Of a DNA stretch of 34,077 nucleotides, positions 8,019-16,558 are shown piece by piece (the stretch's first letter is position 1; every line of letters starts with the position of its first letter). The DNA is taken from the NCBI GenBank assembly GCA_017938285.1, contig JAGBBW010000055.1:1-34077 (forward strand), given 5' to 3'. A program made the translations under genes and the position numbers. Source of the DNA: Lachnospiraceae bacterium. Its GTDB lineage: Bacteria; Bacillota; Clostridia; Lachnospirales; Lachnospiraceae. The notes below the pieces were generated by a model. The model had not been told where the DNA came from, made no database searches, and saw only the letters and a program-made list of their open reading frames with translations.

Positions 8019-9317
8019 ATGATTTGGAATGAAGCAAAAGAATGTATGAGCAGAGACGAAATGCGGGAGTTACAGAGCAAGCGTCTCAAAAAGGTAGTAG
8101 ACCGTGTGTATCATAATGTAGAATATTACCGCAAGAAAATGCAGGCGGTGGGCATTGAACCGGGAGATATCAAAGGGATAGAAGACCTGAGCAAGCTTCC
8201 GTTTACCACAAAGGACGATTTGCGTGATACCTATCCATTTGGTCTGTTCGCTGCTCCGCAGTCAGAAATTGTAAGAATCCACGCTTCCAGCGGTACTACC
8301 GGCAAGGCGACTGTAGTTGGTTACACAAGAAAGGACATCGAAATCTGGTCGGAGTGTGTGGCGAGAGCTTTTTCCCAGGCTGGTCTTAACAGAAACGATA
8401 TCATTCAGGTAGCTTACGGCTATGGTCTGTTCACCGGCGGTCTTGGTGCACACTATGGTGCGGAACATTTAGGCGCTACCGTAGTTCCAATGTCTACCGG
8501 CAACACAAAGAAGCTCACTACCATGATGAAAGATTTTGGTGCGACAGCCATTGCATGTACTCCATCCTATCTGCTGCATATTGCAGAAACCCTGGAGGCA
8601 GATGGTGATTTAGACAAGATTAAGTTAAAGGCGGCTATCTGTGGTGCAGAGCCATGGACAGAGCAGATGCGTCTGCAGATTGAAGAAAAGCTTCACATCA
8701 ATGCCTTTGATATTTATGGTTTGTCCGAAGTAATGGGACCGGGTGTTGCCTGTGACTGTCAGTATCACAAGGGCCTTCATGTATACGAGGATCATTTCCT
8801 TCCGGAAATTGTGGACCCTAAGACTTTACAGCCGGTGGGTGAGAATGAAACCGGTGAACTGGTATTTACCACGCTTACCAAGGAAGGTATTCCACTCATC
8901 CGTTACCGTACCAAGGACTTAACCAGCATTAGCTACGATAAGTGCGAATGTGGAAGAACTCTGGCAAGAATCAGCCGCTTCAAAGGACGTTCCGATGACA
9001 TGTTAATCATCCGTGGTGTTAATGTATTCCCATCCCAGGTGGAAGCAGCACTGCTGGAAATTGGTGAAGCAGCACCGTATTACATGTTAATCGTAGACCG
9101 TGTAAACAATCTGGATACACTGGAAGTACAGGTAGAAGTAGATGAAAAGTTTTTCTCTGACAAAATCAGCGAATTAGAGAACTTAACCAAAAAGATTGCC
9201 CACGCCATCCAGCAGGGTATCGGTCTGGCAGTAAAGGTAAAGCTGGTTGAGCCAAAGACCATCGAGCGTAGTATGGGCAAAGCAGTCCGTGTTATTGATA
9301 AGAGAAAATTAGTATAA
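8019..9317 (+). CDS. paaK: Phenylacetate-CoA ligase (AMP-forming)
   Basis: This 432-residue adenylate-forming enzyme of the PaaK family is shorter than ordinary acyl-CoA synthetases. The ATP-binding loop is [14 protein letters not shown] (90-103). Further motifs are [38 protein letters not shown] and [22 protein letters not shown]. The C-terminal conserved part ends [13 protein letters not shown]. PaaK links phenylacetate and phenylacetyl-CoA. Next to IorAB it may run in the reverse sense, making ATP and aryl-acetate from aryl-acetyl-CoA, as proposed for archaeal and clostridial amino acid fermenters. Direction is inference. The gap after iorB is 23 bases. Confidence 0.95.
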   Translation: MIWNEAKECMSRDEMRELQSKRLKKVVDRVYHNVEYYRKKMQAVGIEPGDIKGIEDLSKLPFTTKDDLRDTYPFGLFAAPQSEIVRIHASSGTTGKATVVGYTRKDIEIWSECVARAFSQAGLNRNDIIQVAYGYGLFTGGLGAHYGAEHLGATVVPMSTGNTKKLTTMMKDFGATAIACTPSYLLHIAETLEADGDLDKIKLKAAICGAEPWTEQMRLQIEEKLHINAFDIYGLSEVMGPGVACDCQYHKGLHVYEDHFLPEIVDPKTLQPVGENETGELVFTTLTKEGIPLIRYRTKDLTSISYDKCECGRTLARISRFKGRSDDMLIIRGVNVFPSQVEAALLEIGEAAPYYMLIVDRVNNLDTLEVQVEVDEKFFSDKISELENLTKKIAHAIQQGIGLAVKVKLVEPKTIERSMGKAVRVIDKRKLV

Positions 9318-9340
9318 TTTAAAGAGAAGGGGGTTACATT

Positions 9341-9766
9341 ATGTTTATCAATCAGTTATCTGTTTTTATTGAGAACCGTACCGGCAGACTGGACGAGGTT
9401 CTGGAAAGCTTAAAAGAAGCAGGAATTAACATTATTTCCCTGTCTCTGGCAGACTCCAGTGACTATGGTCTGCTCCGTATGATTGTATCTGAGCCGGAAA
9501 AGGCAAAGGAAGCATTAAAGGCAAAAGAGTTTACTGCCATGCTGACACCAGTGCTTGGTGTGAAATTATCCCACCAGGTAGGACAGCTTCAGGTGCTTTT
9601 GGCAGAAATCTGCAAAGCGGGCATTAATATCGAATATACCTATGCACTGGCAACTGGAAGTGATGATGCTTCCATCGTTATCAAAACTGCTGATTTAAAG
9701 GCAGCTGCTGAGGTATTAAAGGAAACTGGTGTAGAACTGATTACATCAGACGAGCTGGTAAAGTAA
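9341..9766 (+). CDS. Tandem ACT domain protein
   Basis: This 141-residue protein consists of two ACT folds: about 1-70 (INQLSVFIENRTGRLDEVLESLKEAGINIISLSLADSS pattern) and about 72-139 (QVLLAEICKAGINIEYTYAL). ACT domains bind amino acids. Small tandem ACT proteins are a regular companion of paaK and iorAB and probably sense an aromatic amino acid or aryl acid, but no direct role is proven. AAGGGGG precedes the start. The gap to paaK is 23 bases. Confidence 0.9.
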   Translation: MFINQLSVFIENRTGRLDEVLESLKEAGINIISLSLADSSDYGLLRMIVSEPEKAKEALKAKEFTAMLTPVLGVKLSHQVGQLQVLLAEICKAGINIEYTYALATGSDDASIVIKTADLKAAAEVLKETGVELITSDELVK

Positions 9767-9798
9767 GACAACAGGATTCAGCAGATGGGAGAGTTTTT

Positions 9799-10599
9799 AT
9801 GGTTATTGATTTTCACACCCACATTTTTCCGGAGAAAATCGCTGCAAAGACGATAGAACAACTGGAGAAGAGAGCCGATGTAAAAGCGGCAACGGATGGA
9901 ACATTACAGGGGCTGCTTGCGTCCATGGAGCGGTGCGGTGTGGATTTGTCCGTCATCCTTCCGGTAGCAACAAAACCATCCCAGTTTGACAGTATCCAGA
10001 ACTTTGCAAAAAGCGTGAATGAACAGTATCCGGGCAGACTGATTTCTTTTGGAGGAATCCACCCGGACTGTGCTGATTACAAAAAAGAGCTGGATACCAT
10101 TCATGACATGGGTTTTCAGGGAATTAAACTCCATCCGGATTATCAGGGTGTGATGATCGATGATGTCAGATATATGCGGATTATTGAGTATGCCAGTGAA
10201 CTGGGTCTGATTATTCTGCCCCATGCCGGAACAGACATCGGGCTTCCGGAGCCGGTACACTGTCCGCCGGAGAAGATGCGGAAGGTACTGGATGCCATAA
10301 AACCGGAAAAGATGGTTCTGGCACATTTCGGTGGCTGGGGTCTGTGGGAAGATGTGTATGAATATCTTGCCGGAGAGAATGTCTGGCTGGATACCGCATT
10401 TATTTATGACTATATTACAGAAGAACAGTTTTACAAAATTTTAGAAAAGCATGGTCCGGACCGGATTCTGTTTGCCACCGATTCTCCGTGGAGCGACATG
10501 GCAACAGGAATTGACTGGATCAATAAGCTTTCATTGCCACAGCAGATAAAAGAAGATATTCTGTCAGGCAACGCAAAGCGTCTGCTTGGATTGGAATAG
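9799..10599 (+). CDS. Metal-dependent amidohydrolase (amidohydrolase_2 family)
   Basis: This 266-residue TIM-barrel hydrolase has the metal ligands His6 and His8 in IDFHTHIFP. Further sites are a conserved Lys/His in GIKLHPDYQG, a His in ILPHAG, a His in LAHFGGWG and an Asp in FATDSPW. The family includes aryl decarboxylases (ACMSD, gamma-resorcylate decarboxylase type) and lactone or amide hydrolases. The substrate is unknown. Its place between the ACT protein and the symporter suggests action on an aromatic acid or a derivative. GGGAGAG precedes the start and the gap is 32 bases. Confidence 0.88.
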   Translation: MVIDFHTHIFPEKIAAKTIEQLEKRADVKAATDGTLQGLLASMERCGVDLSVILPVATKPSQFDSIQNFAKSVNEQYPGRLISFGGIHPDCADYKKELDTIHDMGFQGIKLHPDYQGVMIDDVRYMRIIEYASELGLIILPHAGTDIGLPEPVHCPPEKMRKVLDAIKPEKMVLAHFGGWGLWEDVYEYLAGENVWLDTAFIYDYITEEQFYKILEKHGPDRILFATDSPWSDMATGIDWINKLSLPQQIKEDILSGNAKRLLGLE

Positions 10600-10616
10600 C
10601 GGAGGAAAAAGAAGAA

Positions 10617-12143
10617 ATGGTAATCAAAGTTATATTTTTAATCATATTTTTTGCGGTTATGATCGGAGTTGGCGTGTATTCCAGAAAACACGCCACCAAC
10701 GTGAATGACTTTGTACTGGGCGGCAGAAGTGTTGGTCCGTGGCTGACTGCGTTTGCCTATGGTACCTCGTACTTCTCAGCGGTAGTATTCGTTGGTTATG
10801 CCGGACAGTTCGGTTATAAATACGGTTTGTCCGCTACCTGGATTGGTATCGGCAATGCCGTAATCGGCTCCCTGCTTGCCTGGATTATTTTAGGACGCAG
10901 AACCCGTGTCATGAGTAAACATTTATCAGCCTCTACCATGCCGGATTATTTTGGAAAGCGATATGATTCCAATGCCCTCCGCATTGCGGCATCGGCAATC
11001 TCTTTCATTTTTCTGATTCCGTATACTGCTTCGGTTTATAACGGTCTGTCCCGTCTGTTTGGAATGGCATTTGACATTCCGTATGAAGTGTGTGTCATTG
11101 TTATGGCGGCACTGACCGGTGTTTATGTTATCCTTGGCGGTTATATGGCAACAGCAATCAATGATTTCATTCAGGGAATTGTCATGCTGTTCGGTATTGT
11201 AGCAGTGATTATGGCAGTACTGAATGGGCAGGGCGGTTTTTATGAAGCAGTGAAGAATCTTGCAGAATTAGAAAGCGATGTACCGCTTACCATGGGTCAG
11301 AAGGGTGTGTTCACCTCCTTCTTTGGACCGGATCTGCCGAACCTGCTTGGCGTTGTAGTACTGACTTCTCTTGGAACCTGGGGACTGCCGCAGATGGTAC
11401 ATAAGTTTTATGCAATTAAGGATGAAAAGTCTATCAAGTCCGGAACCATTATTTCCACTTTGTTTGCGATTGTTGTTTCCGGTGGCTGCTATTTCCTTGG
11501 CGGTTTTGGCCGTTTGTTTGATACGCCTGCCATTCACAACGCCGATGGAAGTGTAGTATATGACGCCATTGTGCCGAGTATGTTATCCACTCTGCCGGAT
11601 ATTCTGGTCGGTATTGTAATCGTGCTGGTACTGTCCGCTTCCATGTCCACGTTGTCTTCTCTTGTTATGACTTCCAGTTCCACGCTGACACTGGATTTAA
11701 TCAAGGACAATATTGTGAAAAACATGAGTGAAAAGAAGCAGCTGTTTTGTATGAGAATTATGCTGGTATTCTTTATTGTCATCAGTGTAGTCATTGCCCT
11801 TGATCCGCCAACCTTTATTGCACAGCTGATGGGTATTTCCTGGGGTGCGCTGGCTGGTGCGTTTCTGGCACCGTTTATGTACGGCCTGTACTGGAAGGGA
11901 GTTACCAAAGCTTCTGTCTGGGCAAGCTTTGCCGTTGGTGTCGGTCTTACCGTGGCAAATATGTTCTTTAAATTTATTGCTTCTCCAATCAATGCAGGAG
12001 CAGCAGCGATGGTTGCTGGTATGATTGTAGTACCGGTGGTAAGTCTGCTGACACCGAAGATGGATAAGAAGACTGTAAATGAGTGCTTTGACTGTCTGGA
12101 AGAGACAGTCGTGGTACATAAAAAGACTTCGATTGAAGAATAA
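10617..12143 (+). CDS. Sodium:solute symporter family protein
   Basis: This 508-residue protein of the SSS family (LeuT fold, about 13 membrane helices) has the typical NDFVLGGRSVGPWLTAFAYG near the start, then GYAGQFGYKYG, GGYMATAINDFIQG and LVLSASMSTLSSLVMTSSSTLTLD. The last stretch resembles the Na2 site region. The cytoplasmic tail ends in charged residues. It is the last gene of the operon, 17 bases after the amidohydrolase with GGAGG upstream. It probably imports, with sodium, the acid or amino acid used by the enzymes before it. The substrate is inferred only. Confidence 0.93.
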   Translation: MVIKVIFLIIFFAVMIGVGVYSRKHATNVNDFVLGGRSVGPWLTAFAYGTSYFSAVVFVGYAGQFGYKYGLSATWIGIGNAVIGSLLAWIILGRRTRVMSKHLSASTMPDYFGKRYDSNALRIAASAISFIFLIPYTASVYNGLSRLFGMAFDIPYEVCVIVMAALTGVYVILGGYMATAINDFIQGIVMLFGIVAVIMAVLNGQGGFYEAVKNLAELESDVPLTMGQKGVFTSFFGPDLPNLLGVVVLTSLGTWGLPQMVHKFYAIKDEKSIKSGTIISTLFAIVVSGGCYFLGGFGRLFDTPAIHNADGSVVYDAIVPSMLSTLPDILVGIVIVLVLSASMSTLSSLVMTSSSTLTLDLIKDNIVKNMSEKKQLFCMRIMLVFFIVISVVIALDPPTFIAQLMGISWGALAGAFLAPFMYGLYWKGVTKASVWASFAVGVGLTVANMFFKFIASPINAGAAAMVAGMIVVPVVSLLTPKMDKKTVNECFDCLEETVVVHKKTSIEE

Positions 12144-12166
12144 TACAGTATAAAATGTTATGAAGA

Positions 12167-12225
12167 AAATACCGGAGTTTCCGGGCAGAAAATAAGTTAC
12201 AGAACTGCCGGAAACTCCGGTATTT
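12167..12225. terminator. Long hairpin terminator, probably bidirectional
   Basis: A 21-pair stem (12167-12188 with 12205-12225, one bulged G, core ACCGGAGTTTCCGG) has a 16-base loop. It lies between the converging symporter gene (plus) and the S1-domain gene (minus). Both outer flanks are A/T-rich, so it can serve both directions. Confidence 0.85.
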
Positions 12226-12266
12226 AATATTTGGAATCGGTTTTATACACTCACAGTTACGAGGAA

Positions 12267-13181
12267 TTACAGCTTAATATTGGCAAATAAGGAAGCCATG
12301 GTGGCTGGTGCTGATTTATCTTCATAAACATAGCTTTCTTCGCTGACTTCTTCGATTTCCTCAGCAACTTCTGCAGTTTCTTCCACTGCCTTCATACTCA
12401 GGCTTACCTTGCCGTCCTTTACATCAATAATCTTGACATTTACAGTGTCTCCGACTTTAATAACTTCGTTTGGAGTCTTAATGCGCTTTGCACAAATCTG
12501 GGAAATGTGCAGCAGACCGGATAAACCATTGCCGATGGCTACAAAAGCCCCATACGGCATAATTTTTTCGATGGTTCCGGTAACAACCGTACCAACAGGA
12601 AGACGGGCAATGCGGCTGTTGCGCTCCTGTTTTTCCTGTTCCCGGAGGACATCCTTTACCGAAAGAACCAGCTTTTTGTCCGCCTGGTTTACTGTAATGA
12701 CAGCCGCCTGAACAGTCTGTCCCACGTAAGCAGATGTGTCATCCACGAAAGTGAGGGCAAGTTTGGAAGCAGGAATAAAAGCACGGATACCATGCAGATA
12801 AGTAATGGCACCTGCCGGAAAAGCCTCGGCGATTTTGACAGTAACAGGAGTACCGGCGTCCATCAGTTCTTTTAACTTATCCCATGCCAGGATATCATCT
12901 GCGCGCTTTCTGGAAAGAACCAGGGCACCTTCTTTGTTTTCATGCATAACCACAGCAGAAATGGATTCGCCCATCTGGACATCTGCCTTGATGGAAAAGC
13001 GGGGATCATTGCTTAATTCTGCCAGTGGAATAATACCTTCCGAACAGTAATTTAAATCCAGGGTTACTTCCGTATCGGAAATACCGATAACGGTTCCGGT
13101 AACAACATCACCAGGGAAAATCTTTTTAAAGGAATTGTTCAGTTCCTGTTCAAAATCCTTCATGGTTAATTCTTCACTCAT
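12267..13181 (-). CDS. S1 RNA-binding domain protein (ribosomal protein S1-like)
   Basis: This 304-residue cytosolic protein has three S1 (OB-fold) domains, at about 22-92, 108-177 and 195-265. The third carries the best signature, GTIEKIMPYGAFVAIGNGLSGLLHISQI. An acidic tail (about 266-290) and a short hydrophobic end follow. Three-domain S1 homologs of Firmicutes are usually annotated as ribosomal protein S1-like and bind mRNA or the ribosome; the exact role here is not known. The frame extends upstream to 13379, but ATG 13181 has AAAGGAG upstream and starts the conserved part. It is transcribed on its own from the minus strand. Confidence 0.9.
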   Translation of the reverse strand: MSEELTMKDFEQELNNSFKKIFPGDVVTGTVIGISDTEVTLDLNYCSEGIIPLAELSNDPRFSIKADVQMGESISAVVMHENKEGALVLSRKRADDILAWDKLKELMDAGTPVTVKIAEAFPAGAITYLHGIRAFIPASKLALTFVDDTSAYVGQTVQAAVITVNQADKKLVLSVKDVLREQEKQERNSRIARLPVGTVVTGTIEKIMPYGAFVAIGNGLSGLLHISQICAKRIKTPNEVIKVGDTVNVKIIDVKDGKVSLSMKAVEETAEVAEEIEEVSEESYVYEDKSAPATMASLFANIKL

Positions 13182-13248
13182 GTCAGTTTCACTCCTTTTT
13201 GTGCAATTACAGACAATCAGCCTGTTGCGTTTCTGATATAATTGTGAT

Positions 13249-13276
13249 AACATAATAGAATGTTCAAAACTGTCAA
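13249..13276 (-). promoter_or_regulatory. Probable promoter of the S1-domain gene
   Basis: On the minus strand TTGACA (13271-13276) and TATGTT (13249-13254) are 16 bases apart. The -35 is perfect and the -10 moderate. It lies 68 bases before the start codon in the spacer to the divergent MATE gene. I saw no equally good promoter for the MATE gene in that spacer. Confidence 0.55.
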
Positions 13277-13379
13277 ATAAATATGGACAGGGAACACAAT
13301 GCTTTTGGCGGGAACAGTAATGTTTCTGCTGTATACATTGTAACATAACAGGAGAATTTTGAAAAGGGAGGAAAAGCAT

Positions 13380-14750
13380 ATGGGCAGGACGGAAAAGAAA
13401 AAGTATGAAATTGACATGTGTAACGGCCCGATTTTAAAGAAAATGCTGTTGTTTGCAGTACCGCTGATGTTTTCCAGCATTCTGCAGCTGTTGTTTAATG
13501 CAGCAGATATTGTAGTAGTCGGACGGTTTGCAGGAGATGACTCCCTGGCGGCGGTGGGGTCTACCTCGTCCCTGATTAATCTGCTGACGAACCTGTTTAT
13601 TGGTCTGTCGGTTGGTGCCAATGTTCTGGTAGCCAGATATTTTGGAGCCAAAAAGGAAGAAGATCTGAAAGAAACGGTACATACTGCCATGACGTTAAGT
13701 ATCCTTGGCGGAATTGTCCTTACCATTATCGGAATGGTCGGCGCACCGGTAATTCTGACCTGGATGCAGACACCGCCGGAAGTACTTTCCCTGGCAGTAA
13801 CCTATCTGCGTGTTTATTTTGTCGGTATGACTGCCATGATGGTATACAATTTTGGCAGTTCCATTCTGCGTGCTATAGGAGATACAAAGCGGCCATTATA
13901 TTTCCTGACCATTGCCGGCGTGGTAAACGTAGCGTTGAATCTGGTTTTTGTAATAGTATTTCACTGGGGCGTGTTTGGTGTCGGCCTTGCCACTACCATT
14001 TCCCAGGTGATTTCTGCGTTTTTTGTACTTCGCTGCATGATGAGGGAGCAGGGCGGTATCCGGCTGGATTTAAAATGCCTTGGCATCAATAAAAGTAAAC
14101 TGCTTCAGATTATGCAGATCGGTATTCCGGCAGGATTCCAGGGCATGCTGTTTTCCCTGTCCAACGTAGTTATCCAGTCCTCGGTCAATTCCTTTGGAAA
14201 TATTGTAGTGGCTGGAAATTCTGCTGCTTCCAATATTGAAGGCTTTGTCTATGTAGGAATGAATGCGTTTTACCAGGCAGCGATTTCCTTTATGGGGCAG
14301 AATGTCGGAGCAGGAAAATACAGCCGTGTCAATAAAATTCTGCTGGCAGCAGAAACCTGCGTAATTGTGATTGGTCTGCTGTTGGGAAATCTGGTAGTCC
14401 TGTTTGCAGAGCCGCTGCTGGCATTGTATACCGACAGTGCCATTGTAATGGAAGCAGGTATGGTACGTCTTCGCATGATCTGCACCATTTACTGCCTGTG
14501 TGGTATGATGGACGTTATGGTAGGGGCACTGCGAGGTCTTGGCTACTCCATTGCACCAATGATTGTATCTTTACTGGGCGCCTGTGTGTTCCGTCTGATC
14601 TGGATTGCAACCATTTTCCAGATGGAGCAGTTCCACCGCATTGAAACGGTTTATATTTCTTATCCAATCAGCTGGACTCTGACGTTTCTGGCCCATGTAG
14701 TAACATTTATTATTGTGCGGAAGAGACTGAAAAAACGGTGGGGAGAATAA
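13380..14750 (+). CDS. MATE family efflux transporter
   Basis: This 456-residue protein has about 12 membrane helices in the MATE two-bundle arrangement. The N-terminal bundle has LFAVPLMFSSILQLLFNAADIVVVGRFAG and the second bundle IGIPAGFQGMLFSLSNVVIQ. MATE proteins export cationic compounds, including drugs, in exchange for Na+ or H+; related MOP-superfamily members flip lipid-linked glycans. The substrate is not known. A TTG at 13359 is in frame, but GGGAGG lies about eight bases before ATG 13380, so that is used. It is divergent from the S1-domain gene. Confidence 0.93.
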   Translation: MGRTEKKKYEIDMCNGPILKKMLLFAVPLMFSSILQLLFNAADIVVVGRFAGDDSLAAVGSTSSLINLLTNLFIGLSVGANVLVARYFGAKKEEDLKETVHTAMTLSILGGIVLTIIGMVGAPVILTWMQTPPEVLSLAVTYLRVYFVGMTAMMVYNFGSSILRAIGDTKRPLYFLTIAGVVNVALNLVFVIVFHWGVFGVGLATTISQVISAFFVLRCMMREQGGIRLDLKCLGINKSKLLQIMQIGIPAGFQGMLFSLSNVVIQSSVNSFGNIVVAGNSAASNIEGFVYVGMNAFYQAAISFMGQNVGAGKYSRVNKILLAAETCVIVIGLLLGNLVVLFAEPLLALYTDSAIVMEAGMVRLRMICTIYCLCGMMDVMVGALRGLGYSIAPMIVSLLGACVFRLIWIATIFQMEQFHRIETVYISYPISWTLTFLAHVVTFIIVRKRLKKRWGE

Positions 14751-14781
14751 AAGAACTGCTGGAATATCCAGTGAAAATACA

Positions 14782-14809
14782 TTGTAAAAACAGAAAAATA
14801 GTATATAAT
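14782..14809 (+). promoter_or_regulatory. Probable promoter of the 75-aa protein gene
   Basis: TTGTAA (14782-14787) and a perfect TATAAT (14804-14809) are 16 bases apart. They give a leader of about 75 bases before ATG 14891. Confidence 0.6.
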
Positions 14810-14890
14810 ATGTTTAACAGGAACAATGATTTATAGAGGAATATCTGGTGTTTTAAGTCACAGATGTTTCTGTCAAAAAGGAGGATAATC

Positions 14891-15118
14891 ATGGACGAAA
14901 AAAATCAGAATCAGAGTATTGAAGATTTAATTGCTTTTCTGGATGGACGTATGGGCAGCGGCGGCGGTGCCGTAAAGCCAAAATTTGAAGATGGAAAGAT
15001 GGTGGCAGAAGAACCGAAGCTGTTCAGTGACGGTCTGGATGAAGAATGTCCAAGCTGTGCCAGCATTCCGAATCTTATGCAGTTCCAGCCGGATAATGAG
15101 AGGGAGATGGAAGAGTAA
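14891..15118 (+). CDS. Small hypothetical protein (75 aa)
   Basis: I do not recognise this protein. It is 75 residues long, acidic and soluble, starts with a polar stretch, and then has IEDLIAFLDGRMGSGGG, a Lys/Glu-rich middle, and one CPSC pair near residue 56 that could bind a metal. AAGGAGG lies six bases before ATG 14891, a very good ribosome site; a longer start at 14864 has none. It has its own promoter. It is followed by a separate RNA unit, so it appears to be a single-gene transcript. The codon use matches the housekeeping genes rather than the AT-rich genes after it. Confidence 0.75.
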   Translation: MDEKNQNQSIEDLIAFLDGRMGSGGGAVKPKFEDGKMVAEEPKLFSDGLDEECPSCASIPNLMQFQPDNEREMEE

Positions 15119-15135
15119 AACCTAAAAATTTCCTG

Positions 15136-15164
15136 TTGCAATTTTTGATATCATGGTATATAAT
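15136..15164 (+). promoter_or_regulatory. Promoter of the RNA unit upstream of the DUF3800 gene
   Basis: TTGCAA (15136-15141) and TATAAT (15159-15164) are separated by exactly 17 bases. The predicted start is near 15171, and a rho-independent terminator lies less than 100 bases downstream. Confidence 0.75.
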
Positions 15165-15170
15165 ATATTT

Positions 15171-15267
15171 GCAGGTAGAAATACGCTGTATACTCATGAT
15201 ATCGAATTAGCGTTTAAGCGATATGTAATATCGTCGATCATGAGGCCACCGTTTGGGTGGCTTTTTT
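15171..15267 (+). ncRNA. Candidate structured RNA, DUF3800-associated
   Basis: A short transcription unit of about 97 bases with promoter and terminator and no ORF. CTCATGAT (15193-15200) pairs with ATCATGAG (15237-15244). CGA (15203-15205) can extend this with TCG (15234-15236) across a two-base bulge. Inside it CGATAT/ATATCG (15219-15233) forms a six-pair hairpin with a GTA triloop. The outer helix is directly followed by the terminator stem GCCACC/GGTGGC. Comparative work (Weinberg and colleagues, 2017) described several conserved RNA motifs named DUF3800-I to -XI near genes of this protein family. I infer that this is a member or relative. No alignment was made. Confidence 0.65.
15245..15267 (+). 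terminator. Terminator between the RNA unit and the DUF3800 gene
   Basis: GCCACC and GGTGGC form a six-pair stem around GTTTG, followed by six T. It lies about 40 bases before the DUF3800 start codon, so it ends the RNA or acts as an attenuator for the gene. Confidence 0.85.
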
Positions 15268-15308
15268 ATTTTTAAACAGTTTAATGAATATGAAATGAGG
15301 ACTTTAGT

Positions 15309-16004
15309 ATGAATGTTTATGTTTATTCGGATGAGTCCGGAGTTTTTGATAAGGAACATAATGATTATTTTGTTTTTGGAGGCCTGATTCTTCTGGGAAC
15401 AGAAAGCAAAGAGAACTGGTCAAGAAAGTATTCCAGTGTTGAAAAGATTCTCCGGGTGAATAAAGGGGTTACTGCTGATTATGAGTTAAAAGCTACACAA
15501 GTAAGCAATAAAGAAAAAGGAAAGTTATTCAGAGCTCTAAATGGTTGTTATAAGTTTGGTGCTGTCATAAACGAAAGCAGAGTGCTTGATAGAATATATT
15601 TGAGTAAGAAGGATAAGCAGCGTTATCTTGATTACGCATATAAAATCGCAGTAAAGAGAGCATTTGAAAATCTTATTCAGAATAAAGTAATTAATTCGGA
15701 TGAAGTAGAACGTCTCTTTTTCTATGTAGATGAGCATACAACAGCAACGAATGGACAATACGAACTGCAGGAGGCATTGGAACAGGAATTTAAGCTCGGG
15801 ACATATAATTCTAAGTATGATACATATTATCCACCTATATTTAGAAAGATGAAGGATGTTAAATTAGAATACTGCAATTCGGCTTCAAAATTATTGGTTA
15901 GGGCGGCAGATATTGTTGCAAATAAAATATTTTATCTGGCACGAAATGAAAAAGAACAAGAATTAAAAGGTATACAGAACCTTACGGTTACGTATCTGCC
16001 ATAA
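15309..16004 (+). CDS. DUF3800 domain protein (putative RNase H-fold nuclease)
   Basis: This 231-residue protein carries the DUF3800 hallmark at its start: VYVYSDESG with Asp8-Glu9. The middle acidic pair is FYVDEHTT (Asp141-Glu142), and the C-terminal helix is SASKLLVRAADIVANKIF with Asp201. This acidic set fits an RNase H-like active site. The family is widespread in mobile and defence-type contexts and its function is unknown. TGAGG precedes ATG 15309. The gene is more AT-rich than the upstream genes, which suggests transfer. Its 5' region holds a promoter-RNA-terminator unit, so expression may require read-through or the RNA may work with the protein. A bidirectional terminator follows. 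Confidence 0.88.
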   Translation: MNVYVYSDESGVFDKEHNDYFVFGGLILLGTESKENWSRKYSSVEKILRVNKGVTADYELKATQVSNKEKGKLFRALNGCYKFGAVINESRVLDRIYLSKKDKQRYLDYAYKIAVKRAFENLIQNKVINSDEVERLFFYVDEHTTATNGQYELQEALEQEFKLGTYNSKYDTYYPPIFRKMKDVKLEYCNSASKLLVRAADIVANKIFYLARNEKEQELKGIQNLTVTYLP

Positions 16005-16013
16005 AAAAATCCA

Positions 16014-16074
16014 CAGCCACCGTCCCAAAGAACGAGGAATACTTTTCCGGGTTCTTTGGAACGGTGGCTGTTTT
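16014..16074. terminator. Bidirectional terminator between the DUF3800 and XRE genes
   Basis: CAGCCACCGT..CCAAAGAAC pairs with GTTCTTTGG..ACGGTGGCTG, about 19 pairs with one small mismatch and a 17-base loop. TTTTATT follows on the plus strand and a run of seven T on the minus strand. It separates two converging genes. Confidence 0.9.
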
Positions 16075-16453
16075 ATTCTTCACGATGTTTCATGGATTCA
16101 ATAAATATTTCCAGCATACGCAGGGCGTAGTCGTATTCCCGTTCCGTACAATGTTCCAGTAAACAATCCGCAGTGGTGCGTCTGATACCGGCAGTTACCG
16201 GTTCCTCCGGTTCATTTGTTATATTCCCCAGACCAAACATCATATAATCCAGATTCAGTTTCAAGTGTTGTGATATGGCAAGCATGGTTTCAACAGACAT
16301 GCCGCATGTACCGCGTTCGATATCAGAGTAGTATTTTGTGGCACGGTCAATCCGTTCTGCCAGCTGGTCCTGGGACAGGCCAAGGCTGAGACGGCGCTGC
16401 TGAATGCGTTCTCCAACGATATAGCGGTCATAGGTTTCCTTCTTTCAATTCAT
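16073..16453 (-). pseudogene. XRE-family (HTH) regulator with an in-frame stop at codon 3
   Basis: Read from ATG 16453 this 126-codon frame has a helix-turn-helix (about 13-50, with GERIQQRRLSLGLSQDQLAERI and YYSDIERG), then SVETMLAISQHLKLNLDYMMFG, and a C-terminal tail. That is the usual plan of small Lachnospiraceae XRE regulators. AAGGAG lies seven bases before ATG 16453, but the frame reads ATG AAT TGA, so the third codon is a stop. The next in-frame ATG is at 16300, after the helix-turn-helix. It is therefore inactive, starts at a rare codon, or is read through. A fresh mutation is likely, because the rest is intact. It is divergent from the TnpB-like gene. Confidence 0.72.
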
Positions 16454-16558
16454 AACAGTTCTCCTTATATGTGGTATTTTTAGTAATCTTTGCGATTTCC
16501 AACTTAACTATCCATGCTTTTTTATAAAGAGTATCCATTTTAAGAAAAACATTTAGAA

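Noticed and set aside
16300-16453. Out-of-frame ATG with AAGGAAA upstream in the XRE region (about 16416)
   Set aside because: The peptide has no helix-turn-helix; the homologous reading is the frame that begins at 16453.
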